Shown here piece by piece: positions 6,880 through 11,057 of a stretch of 11,057 bases of DNA; the first letter of the stretch is position 1, and each line of letters starts with the position of its first letter. The DNA is from UBA2177 sp964487525 (GTDB lineage Bacteria > Patescibacteriota > Dojkabacteria > SC72). Under the pieces are notes generated by a model, which worked only from the letters and a program-made list of their open reading frames with translations, was not told where the DNA came from and searched no databases. The position numbers were made by a program, and so were the translations under genes. The DNA lies in contig CAZAQC010000024.1 of assembly GCA_964487525.1 (NCBI GenBank), positions 1 through 11,057 of the forward strand. The letters run 5' to 3'.

Positions 6880-6971
6880 GGAGAGGTGCCTGAGTGGTCG
6901 AAAGGAACTCACTGCTAACGAGTCATAGGCCTTAAAGCCTATCGCGGGTTCAAATCCCGCCCTCTCCGCCA
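6880..6971 (+). tRNA. tRNA-Ser (anticodon GCU), CCA encoded
   Basis: The class II cloverleaf is complete. The acceptor stem GGAGAGG (6880-6886) pairs with CCTCTCC (6961-6967), followed by G73 and an encoded CCA (6969-6971). The D stem is CCT/AGG with a GG-containing loop. The anticodon loop is CTGCTAA with GCT at 6914-6916, which reads AGC and AGU serine codons. The long variable arm has stem ATAGGC/GCCTAT, as expected for serine. The T arm is GCGGG-TTCAAAT-CCCGC. The one defect is an A-C opposition at the last anticodon-stem pair (6911 and 6919). It is the only plus-strand gene between two minus-strand blocks. Confidence 0.97.
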
Positions 6972-7068
6972 GATTATTTATCTATTTTCAGAACTGAAAG
7001 ACGCTAACTTTTTTGAAATTTCCGTAATAATCCTTGTCCAAAGGAAAGCAGTATTAGCGATATTTTGA

Positions 7069-7179
7069 TTATTCTAAACAACAATCTACAGCATCTTTAA
7101 CAATATCTCCCATCTTACTCCAGAAGTTTTTTTTCTTACTCTCTTTCTTTTTAATTTTCTTCTTCTCTCCTTCAGCCAT
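7069..7179 (-). CDS. Tiny Lys-rich protein (36 aa) with C-terminal Cys-Cys
   Basis: An ATG at 7177-7179 opens a 36-codon frame that ends TAA at 7069. The protein begins MAEGEKKKIKKKESKKK, a strongly basic stretch, and then has an amphipathic helix NFWSKMGDIVKDAVDCCLE with a Cys pair three residues from the end. It starts only 5 nt after the stop of the 150-aa gene, on the same strand, which suggests coupled translation. I do not recognise the family. The basic head could bind nucleic acid or acidic lipid, and the Cys pair could bind metal or take part in thiol exchange, in line with the redox gene upstream; both are guesses. Its short length leaves some chance that it is not coding. Confidence 0.55.
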   Translation of the reverse strand: MAEGEKKKIKKKESKKKNFWSKMGDIVKDAVDCCLE

Positions 7180-7184
7180 AATAT

Positions 7185-7637
7185 TTATTTTTTACTCTTT
7201 ACATCCTCTGGCTTAATTAATCCCATATTCAAAGCCCAAAACAATGAATACAAACCATATGCTTTTTCAAACATCTCCTCTGCTAACTCTTTATTACCCC
7301 TACCCAAATGCTTAGTACCATACTCCATTAATCTGTAGCTTGAAGCTAATAAATGTTTAGATATACACCAAACCTCCCCTTCATAATCCTTTATTATTTT
7401 TTTCAATAGTTCCTTCCTCATCTCTCTTATCTCTTCTAAAACTTCGTAATATTCTGTTTTCCCTGTTTTAGCTCCACTAAAGAAAAGGTGCTCTTCTATG
7501 GAGATTAAATTCATTATTGCAATTGAAAGATCTTCGTCTGCAGACAAGTCGAGCTTATTATCTTTCTTTAAAGCATCATACTTATCTACTAATTCTTGAA
7601 CTTCTTGCATATCTATCTCTTCATTTATTTTTTTCAT
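7185..7637 (-). CDS. Conserved-looking helical protein of unknown function (150 aa)
   Basis: This soluble protein, apparently all-helical, is rich in Glu, Lys and Leu, with no signal peptide or membrane helix. Notable blocks are AIMNLISIEEHLFFSGAKTGK (about 45-65), EIREMRKELLKKIIKDYEGEVWCISKHLL (about 78-108) and KELAEEMFEKAYGLYSLFW (about 125-143). The last resembles a TPR-like helix pair. The Glu/His pairs in the first two blocks (EEH, and EVWCISKH with its Cys) could form a metal site, but nothing proves this. I recall similar proteins in other CPR genomes, without a known role. It lies 27 nt after the redox fusion gene and 5 nt before the 36-aa gene. A TATAAT at 7647-7652 (9 nt before ATG) may give it its own nearly leaderless transcript. 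Confidence 0.75.
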   Translation of the reverse strand: MKKINEEIDMQEVQELVDKYDALKKDNKLDLSADEDLSIAIMNLISIEEHLFFSGAKTGKTEYYEVLEEIREMRKELLKKIIKDYEGEVWCISKHLLASSYRLMEYGTKHLGRGNKELAEEMFEKAYGLYSLFWALNMGLIKPEDVKSKK

Positions 7638-7646
7638 AATACCAAT

Positions 7647-7652
7647 ATTATA
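7647..7652 (-). promoter_or_regulatory. -10 box before the 150-aa helical protein
   Basis: Minus-strand TATAAT lies 9 nt before the ATG at 7637, in the 27-nt gap after the redox fusion gene. The -35 at 17 nt is weak (TGGTTT). It may be an internal promoter of the arsR group. Confidence 0.35.
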
Positions 7653-7664
7653 TTTTAAATAGCG

Positions 7665-8654
7665 TTAATAAACCACTATGTAGAACAGTATTGTAAGCAA
7701 AAGTAGTGAACCTACAGTAAATACAACCTTCTGAAATGGAATATATACCTCTCCTTTATTCTTTTCTTTGATATAAAAATGTAATTTAGCAAAAAGAAAG
7801 AAAAATATGCTTCCCGTTACTATTCCTAACAATACCTTATCTATACCCCATAACTGATTTAGAGGATGGCCTACTATATCTAAGAGATAAAGAGTTAAAC
7901 CTAGAAAACCATACATTGAAAATATTGCTAATACTTTACTTAAAGTACTCTTTATCTTCTTTCCTTCTAACCACGTAATCATCCACATAGTTGAGGATGT
8001 CACTAATCCACCGATCCATACTCCAATAATTACATCATCTATTCCTAAATACCTTGAAAATCCTAAGCCAGCACCTACAGCAACAGTACAAACAGGACAT
8101 ATGGCATATGTGGGCTTAGTAAGAAGCATTCCGATTCCAAGTACTAATAGCATTGAGAGTACACTTTTCCCTTTTTTGTTTTGTAAGATATACCCTATTA
8201 CAACAAGTACAAACAGACTCAATATCCCAGCGAATATCATAATCTGGGTATTGTTCTTTCCTTTATCTACATCCTCCACTTTATCCTCTGTCTCATTCAC
8301 AATCTTCTCTCCATCTACACCAGCCATTTTATTTAATTTCGTAAGAATTGGCTCTACTCCAACAAAACACTCTCCCTCTGAAAAGAGTAATGGAACCCCA
8401 GCGTTGTTTGAAGATATCTTACATATTTCTATTTTTTCTTGGAAAATTTTTAAATTATCCTTGTTTTCATATATTTCCAACTCATTTATACTAACCTTTG
8501 TATCCAATCCCTGATCCACTATCTCCTCTTTAACTACCTTACAATATGGACAAGTAGTACCCCAGAAAAGAATAGGTTCTTCCTGTGCAAATATGGGTTG
8601 TACAAAAGAAATAGCTAAAGTAAAAACTGTTGTTAAAAGAATTTGTAAAAACAT
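7665..8654 (-). CDS. Exported glutaredoxin-like domain fused to multi-helix membrane domain with second CxxC
   Basis: The 329-aa protein has a signal peptide (residues 1-23, ending PIFAQ). A thioredoxin-fold domain of glutaredoxin type comes next (about 26-112): FWGTTCPYCK with the redox pair Cys35/Cys38, a GVPLLF cis-proline loop (86-91), and extra Cys78 and Cys96. A charged linker (115-135) and a helix (137-157) follow. Residues 164-184 read like a second signal peptide (SVLSMLLVLGIGMLLTKPTYA), directly before CPVC (Cys186/Cys189). About four more helices complete the membrane domain, with GAGLGFSRYLGIDD and WIGGL motifs. The layout suggests electron or disulfide transfer between a membrane CxxC and the outer glutaredoxin-like domain, functionally like DsbD/ScsB-type relays; this is inference. 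It lies 23 nt after arsR, probably co-regulated with it, and has its own -10 (TATAAC) 6 nt before ATG. Confidence 0.85.
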   Translation of the reverse strand: MFLQILLTTVFTLAISFVQPIFAQEEPILFWGTTCPYCKVVKEEIVDQGLDTKVSINELEIYENKDNLKIFQEKIEICKISSNNAGVPLLFSEGECFVGVEPILTKLNKMAGVDGEKIVNETEDKVEDVDKGKNNTQIMIFAGILSLFVLVVIGYILQNKKGKSVLSMLLVLGIGMLLTKPTYAICPVCTVAVGAGLGFSRYLGIDDVIIGVWIGGLVTSSTMWMITWLEGKKIKSTLSKVLAIFSMYGFLGLTLYLLDIVGHPLNQLWGIDKVLLGIVTGSIFFFLFAKLHFYIKEKNKGEVYIPFQKVVFTVGSLLLLTILFYIVVY

Positions 8655-8689
8655 GCCTTAGTTATACTAAAATTTAACTACTTAGACAA
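8655..8689 (-). promoter_or_regulatory. Leaderless-type promoter for the redox fusion gene
   Basis: Minus strand: TTGTCT (8684-8689, within the arsR 3' end), 17 nt, TATAAC (8661-8666), then 6 nt (TAAGGC) to the ATG at 8654. The AAGG next to the ATG is too close to act as a normal Shine-Dalgarno. The predicted transcription start is the A of ATG. Confidence 0.45.
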
Positions 8690-8980
8690 ATCCAAAAACT
8701 TTTTAATCTTCTCTATTTTAGATTCTTTAATAGAATAGTATGTCTTGTTCCCTTCCTTTTTCTTTTTTAGAAACCCTTCTTCAAGCAAAATACCTAAATG
8801 GAAAGAAACTAAATTATGAGGGATATCTAATTTATCAGATATCTCTCCAGAATATTTGGCTCCATCGATTAATAGGCAGAGAATTCTTACCCTATTGGGT
8901 TCCGAAATAGCCTTTAATAATTTTGTTGTAGCATCAATCTCTTTGCAATTTTTGCAACACCCAGAACAGTTACATTTCAT
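8678..8980 (-). CDS. ArsR/SmtB-family transcriptional regulator with Cys-rich N-terminus
   Basis: The 100-aa winged-helix repressor has the usual length for ArsR/SmtB proteins. Residues 17-37 (ATTKLLKAISEPNRVRILCLL) are the family's dimer and alpha-2/alpha-3 start. Residues 43-71 (SGEISDKLDIPHNLVSFHLGILLEEGFL) are the helix-turn-helix with the 'VSFHL' recognition core, and EGNKTYYSI (76-84) is the wing. The N-terminus MKCNCSGCCKNC has five Cys (3, 5, 8, 9, 12), and Cys35 lies in alpha-3. This arrangement resembles CadC, where N-terminal Cys and alpha-3 Cys bind soft metals, so a thiophilic metal or thiol-redox sensor is likely. The next gene is a thiol-redox protein. The start is set by a strong promoter ending 7 nt upstream and by an ATG with no in-frame competitor. 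Confidence 0.92.
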   Translation of the reverse strand: MKCNCSGCCKNCKEIDATTKLLKAISEPNRVRILCLLIDGAKYSGEISDKLDIPHNLVSFHLGILLEEGFLKKKKEGNKTYYSIKESKIEKIKKFLDLSK

Positions 8981-8987
8981 AGGGATG

Positions 8988-9016
8988 AATATACTATTTA
9001 GAGAGCTCTATGTCAA
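8988..9016 (-). promoter_or_regulatory. arsR promoter (consensus -35/-10, leaderless)
   Basis: Minus strand: TTGACA (9011-9016, perfect -35), exactly 17 nt, TATATT (8988-8993), then 7 nt to the ATG at 8980. The expected transcription start is 8981 or 8980, so the mRNA would carry zero or one leader base and no Shine-Dalgarno. The spacer contains the 8-bp palindrome AGAGCTCT (9002-9009). Confidence 0.75.
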
Positions 9017-9028
9017 TCCTTATTGACA
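9011..9028. promoter_or_regulatory. Candidate operator: inverted repeat formed by two divergent -35 boxes
   Basis: TGTCAAT-CCTT-ATTGACA is a perfect 7-bp inverted repeat with a 4-bp centre. The left arm is the -35 of arsR read on the minus strand, and the right arm is the -35 of the plus-strand gene. ArsR-family proteins bind AT-rich inverted repeats of about this size over promoter elements, so a dimer bound here could shut both genes at once. Assignment to this ArsR is inference. Confidence 0.5.
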
Positions 9029-9070
9029 GACAAACATATGTGCTACAATGGATATATAAATTATTATATT
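9023..9070 (+). promoter_or_regulatory. Promoter region of the DUF2177 gene (two candidate -10 boxes)
   Basis: Candidate one is TTGACA (9023-9028), 15 nt, TACAAT (9044-9049) with the TGC extension, giving a leader of about 20 nt. Candidate two is TATATT (9065-9070) exactly 6 nt before the ATG at 9077, giving a leaderless transcript with no good -35. No Shine-Dalgarno is present in either case. Confidence 0.45.
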
Positions 9071-9076
9071 TAAATA

Positions 9077-9478
9077 ATGAAATACCTTTATCTATATATA
9101 CTCACCTTTGTTGTATTTTTAGCCATAGATTTTGTTTGGTTAAATTTTGTAGCTAAGAACCTTTATTCAGAAAAAATAGGACATCTATTAGCAGAAAATG
9201 CTAACTTAGTACCCGCCTTACTATTCTATCTGCTATTCGTCATTGGGATACTAATATTTGTAGTAATACCTGGATATGAGGCAAAATCAATAGGAAAAAC
9301 TCTTTTTCTTGGAGCCCTATTCGGAATAATGACATACTCTACATATGATCTAACTAACCTGGCCACCCTAAAAGATTGGCCTCTATCCGTAACAATCATC
9401 GATATCATATGGGGAACATCAGTATCAACTGTAACAGCTCTTGCTGGATACTATATAGCCTCTTTTTTGAAGATATAA
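9077..9478 (+). CDS. DUF2177 family integral membrane protein
   Basis: The 133-aa protein matches the usual length and motif set of DUF2177 (Pfam PF09945) as I know it: AIDFVWLNFVAKNLY (16-30), the IGHLLA segment (34-39), an FYLLFVIG helix (50-57), the strong signature YSTYDLTNLATLKDWP (87-102) and DIIWGT (109-114). Four transmembrane helices are visible (about 4-24, 45-65, 73-92, 106-130). The function of the family is unknown; the conserved Asp/Trp/Asn/Thr residues in and next to helices suggest a transporter- or enzyme-like pocket. It is divergent from arsR across a 96-nt gap holding paired promoters, so it may respond to the same regulator. It ends 49 nt before the next plus-strand gene. 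Confidence 0.9.
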   Translation: MKYLYLYILTFVVFLAIDFVWLNFVAKNLYSEKIGHLLAENANLVPALLFYLLFVIGILIFVVIPGYEAKSIGKTLFLGALFGIMTYSTYDLTNLATLKDWPLSVTIIDIIWGTSVSTVTALAGYYIASFLKI

Positions 9479-9492
9479 ATAAAAGAAAAACA

Positions 9493-9521
9493 TTAGCATT
9501 TAGTAATAAATAATATATACT
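9493..9521 (+). promoter_or_regulatory. Leaderless-type promoter for the pacifastin-like gene
   Basis: TTAGCA (9493-9498), 17 nt, TATACT (9516-9521), then 6 nt (TAATTA) to the ATG at 9528. The spacing is ideal, and the start codon would be the first codon of the transcript. Confidence 0.5.
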
Positions 9522-9527
9522 TAATTA

Positions 9528-9779
9528 ATGGAAGAGGAAAAAAACAAAAATGCTTCTTTTCTGACAGGACTATGTATCACCTTGGGAACAATAATTGTTG
9601 GGCTTGTCAGTTATATAGTTTTCACAACAGATTTTCAAACAGAGAAATTAAGATGTGAATATAACGGATGGGCATATGCACATGGAGAATCTTTTGATTC
9701 AGAAGATGGTTGCAATGCTTGTTCTTGTAATAATGGTGAAGTTGTTTGTACTTTAATGGCCTGCGATGAGCAGAAATAG
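9528..9779 (+). CDS. Membrane-anchored small Cys-rich protein with pacifastin-like motif
   Basis: The 83-aa protein has a short charged start (MEEEKNKN), one transmembrane helix (about 12-33) and an outside domain of about 45 residues. The domain has six Cys at 43, 62, 65, 67, 74 and 79. CNACSCNNGEVVCTLMAC (62-79) fits the pacifastin inhibitor pattern C-N-x-C-x-C-x2-G-x3-C-T-x3-C exactly. The first Cys is further away (18 residues) than in arthropod pacifastins (about 9-12), and the intervening NGWAYAHGESFDSEDG also resembles von Willebrand C-type repeats. In animals such modules inhibit serine proteases or bind proteins. A bacterial homologue could act as a surface adhesin or protease inhibitor, but that is not shown. 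The neighbours are two other membrane proteins on the same strand. Confidence 0.8.
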   Translation: MEEEKNKNASFLTGLCITLGTIIVGLVSYIVFTTDFQTEKLRCEYNGWAYAHGESFDSEDGCNACSCNNGEVVCTLMACDEQK

Positions 9780-9788
9780 TTATTTATT

Positions 9789-9803
9789 TAAATTATTATA
9801 TTT
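9789..9803 (+). promoter_or_regulatory. Leaderless-type promoter element shared with the DUF2177 gene
   Basis: TAAATTATTATATTT is identical to 9057-9071 and lies at the same distance (ATG begins 6 nt after its last base in both). It contains TATATT (9797-9802) 6 nt before the ATG at 9809. No -35 match is seen. Confidence 0.4.
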
Positions 9804-9808
9804 TTATT

Positions 9809-10663
9809 ATGGAAGTAGAACAGAATGCACAGGTAAGCCCTCCCCCTATGGAACAAACAGAGAACAAAGTAGTTCCTGTTGAGAAAAAGGGTAAGGATAT
9901 TTGGGTTATCCTTTTAAATATATTCCTTGCTCTCATAACAATATTCCTTCTAGCCTATGTTGCATACAAGAATGGATATATAAATGTTGATAATATATTC
10001 AATACAAAGGAAGAGGGAGAAGAGCAATCAAGTGAAGAGGAAAATGAGGATAACAATGAGGCTACAGAAACAGAAGATGAAGAAGATGCAGAAGAAGAGG
10101 TAGTAATGGAAACATATGAAGGAGATGCCTTCACTGCAACAATCCCGGAGGGTTGGAGCATCGTTGAATTTACAGATGGTGATGGTTCAGACATGATGGT
10201 AGAGGGTGTTACATATATTGGACTAACCGGGGTAAAGGTTTTCCACGGAGAAGATCAGATTTTACACGTAAAGGCAGTTTCTGGAATCGGATTTGTAGGA
10301 TGTCCTGAATTACCATTATTCTCAGATAGTAGTACTGCATACCAGACAGAGCAGGAAGAAATAAATGATGAAGTACAAATGGAGATGGAGCTATTGGATT
10401 ATACCAATGCTGATTATTCAGACTTTGAGTGGTTTGGAAAGGATTTCAGAAGAGTAAATACATCCTTCTACTACGATACCGTACCAGGAAATAATTTCTT
10501 TGAACCACAGTGCGAAAGAATAGCAATTGGTGTACCTGGGTTTTCATTTGAAGATTCAGATGGTTACGAAGGAACAGCATATTTCTATGAAATAAGTGAA
10601 GATGCTTCTGAAGAGGAATTAGAAACACTAGATGGAATACTAGCAAGTATGGTTAGTGTTTAG
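9809..10663 (+). CDS. Membrane-anchored protein with acidic linker and exported C-terminal domain, function unknown
   Basis: The 284-aa protein has a cytoplasmic Pro/Glu-rich N-terminus (1-29), one transmembrane helix (about 31-52), a linker of extreme acidity (67-98, about two thirds Glu or Asp), and an exported domain (about 103-284). The domain opens with GDAFTATIPEGWSIVEF, a pattern seen at the start of many secreted beta-sandwich domains ('f-x-v-P-x-gW'). It has only two Cys (165 and 235), which could form a disulfide, and several aromatic-rich strands (WFGKDF, NTSFYYDT, TAYFYEI). I do not recognise a family. Net charge is strongly negative, as might suit a surface spacer. It starts 30 nt after the pacifastin-like gene, with a TATATT 6 nt before its ATG. 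Confidence 0.8.
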   Translation: MEVEQNAQVSPPPMEQTENKVVPVEKKGKDIWVILLNIFLALITIFLLAYVAYKNGYINVDNIFNTKEEGEEQSSEEENEDNNEATETEDEEDAEEEVVMETYEGDAFTATIPEGWSIVEFTDGDGSDMMVEGVTYIGLTGVKVFHGEDQILHVKAVSGIGFVGCPELPLFSDSSTAYQTEQEEINDEVQMEMELLDYTNADYSDFEWFGKDFRRVNTSFYYDTVPGNNFFEPQCERIAIGVPGFSFEDSDGYEGTAYFYEISEDASEEELETLDGILASMVSV

Positions 10664-10677
10664 AAGATAAAATAAGT

Positions 10678-10710
10678 AAAAAACGAGAAGAGGGATTAGG
10701 CTCTCTTCTC
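10678..10710 (-). terminator. Rho-independent terminator, minus strand
   Basis: The arms GAGAAGAG (10685-10692) and CTCTTCTC (10703-10710) form an 8-bp stem with a 10-nt loop. Read on the minus strand, the stem is followed by GTTTTTT (10678-10684). The stop codon of the minus-strand gene (10696-10698) lies in the loop. On the plus strand no T run follows, so it should end only the minus-strand transcript. Confidence 0.75.
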
Positions 10711-11057
10711 AGGAAAAAACGTTAAACATGTCGTCCATGCCCCTTCCCTATTACCATTCGGAAAAACAATCACAAGGGCATATGGTACAACTTTTTCCTT
10801 GTGCTTTAAATGAGTTTCAACCATAATAATTTCATCTCCCTTTTTAATTTTCTTTTCCCCTTTCAATAAGGGTATTACTATTTCTTCCATATCGGAGAGA
10901 GTTAAGATTATCCCTCCCTCTACATCCTTAACATTTCTTACATTCCCCTCTACATAACTGTTAAGACTTTTTTCATCCCTTTTGAATACCGCACTTACAA
11001 ACATAGGAACCTTAGAATCAACTAATTTCTTATACCTCTCCTTAACATCTTTAACTT
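10696..11057 (-). CDS. Protein of unknown function (5' end beyond window)
   Basis: The frame is open from the right edge to a TAA at 10696-10698, with 119 codons visible. The first internal ATG is at 11004, but 17 further in-frame codons upstream (VKDVKERYKKLVDSKVP) have no stop, so the real start probably lies outside. The visible part looks like a mixed beta fold, with strands at FVSAVFKR, YVEGNVRNV, GGIILTL, EIVIPLL, DEIIMVET and PYALVIVF, and ends TCLTFFPEKRA. There is no signal peptide or membrane helix in this part. I do not recognise the family. It is convergent with the acidic-linker gene and ends in a terminator hairpin, so it is the last gene of its transcript. Confidence 0.7.
   Translation of the reverse strand, partial: VKDVKERYKKLVDSKVPMFVSAVFKRDEKSLNSYVEGNVRNVKDVEGGIILTLSDMEEIVIPLLKGEKKIKKGDEIIMVETHLKHKEKVVPYALVIVFPNGNREGAWTTCLTFFPEKRA

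Noticed and set aside
6985..7014. Small hairpin and T6 run downstream of tRNA-Ser as a terminator
   Set aside because: The stem TTTCA/TGAAA is weak, and the T run begins about 9 nt after it, so it does not meet the usual form.
8101..8514. 137-codon plus-strand open frame
   Set aside because: It is antisense to the redox fusion gene, which has a signal peptide, CxxC motifs and helices; the plus-strand translation has no recognisable motif and no promoter.
9955..10194. 79-codon minus-strand frame rich in Ser
   Set aside because: It is the complement of the acidic Glu/Asp linker (GAA/GAG/GAT read backwards give Ser/Leu codons), not a separate gene.
1..11057. CRISPR array, insertion sequence or prophage
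   Set aside because: No spaced direct repeats, transposase motifs, terminal inverted repeats or phage genes are seen; gene order looks like ordinary chromosome.

Overview
The window looks like a piece of a low-GC genome from the Candidate Phyla Radiation (Candidatus Patescibacteria). I infer this from a run of five short proteins of the patescibacterial T4SS_pilin type, many small membrane or Cys-rich proteins of unknown role, very short intergenic gaps, and starts without Shine-Dalgarno sequences. The exact phylum (Dojkabacteria, Katanobacteria and similar are candidates) cannot be fixed from this sequence. The standard code reads cleanly, with all 17 visible stop codons being TAA (13) or TAG (4) and none TGA.

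Layout. Positions 1-6845 are one long minus-strand block. In transcription order it holds nfo (endonuclease IV), a 45-aa single-helix membrane protein, a 1033-aa UvrD/AddA-type helicase fused to a PD-(D/E)XK nuclease with a four-Cys cluster, five tandem pilin-like proteins, a DgkA/undecaprenol-kinase-like protein, and a coiled-coil EnvC/PcsB-like protein cut by the left edge. Several of these are coupled by 1-nt stop/start overlaps (TAATG, TAGTG). A tRNA-Ser(GCU) lies divergent to nfo at 6880-6971. From 8980 leftward runs a second minus-strand group: a Cys-rich ArsR-family regulator, a glutaredoxin-like/membrane fusion with two CxxC motifs, a 150-aa helical protein and a 36-aa Lys-rich peptide. 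Divergent from arsR, on the plus strand, are a DUF2177 membrane protein, a membrane-anchored six-Cys pacifastin-like protein, and a membrane-anchored protein with a very acidic linker. A convergent minus-strand gene enters from the right edge and ends at a terminator hairpin that contains its stop codon.

How it fits together. The left block joins DNA repair (AP endonuclease, helicase-nuclease) to envelope work (pilus or secretion subunits, lipid-carrier kinase, probable murein-hydrolase activator). The right block looks like a thiol/envelope region: a Cys-rich sensor beside an exported redox fusion, facing genes for surface-anchored proteins.

The most striking sequence-level signal is promoter placement. 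At least six genes have a TATAAT-like hexamer ending exactly 6 nt before the ATG, and two or three more at 5-7 nt, which predicts leaderless or nearly leaderless transcripts. The clearest case is arsR (TTGACA, 17 nt, TATATT, 7 nt, ATG). Its -35 box forms a 7-bp inverted repeat with the -35 of the divergent gene, which makes a natural operator candidate.
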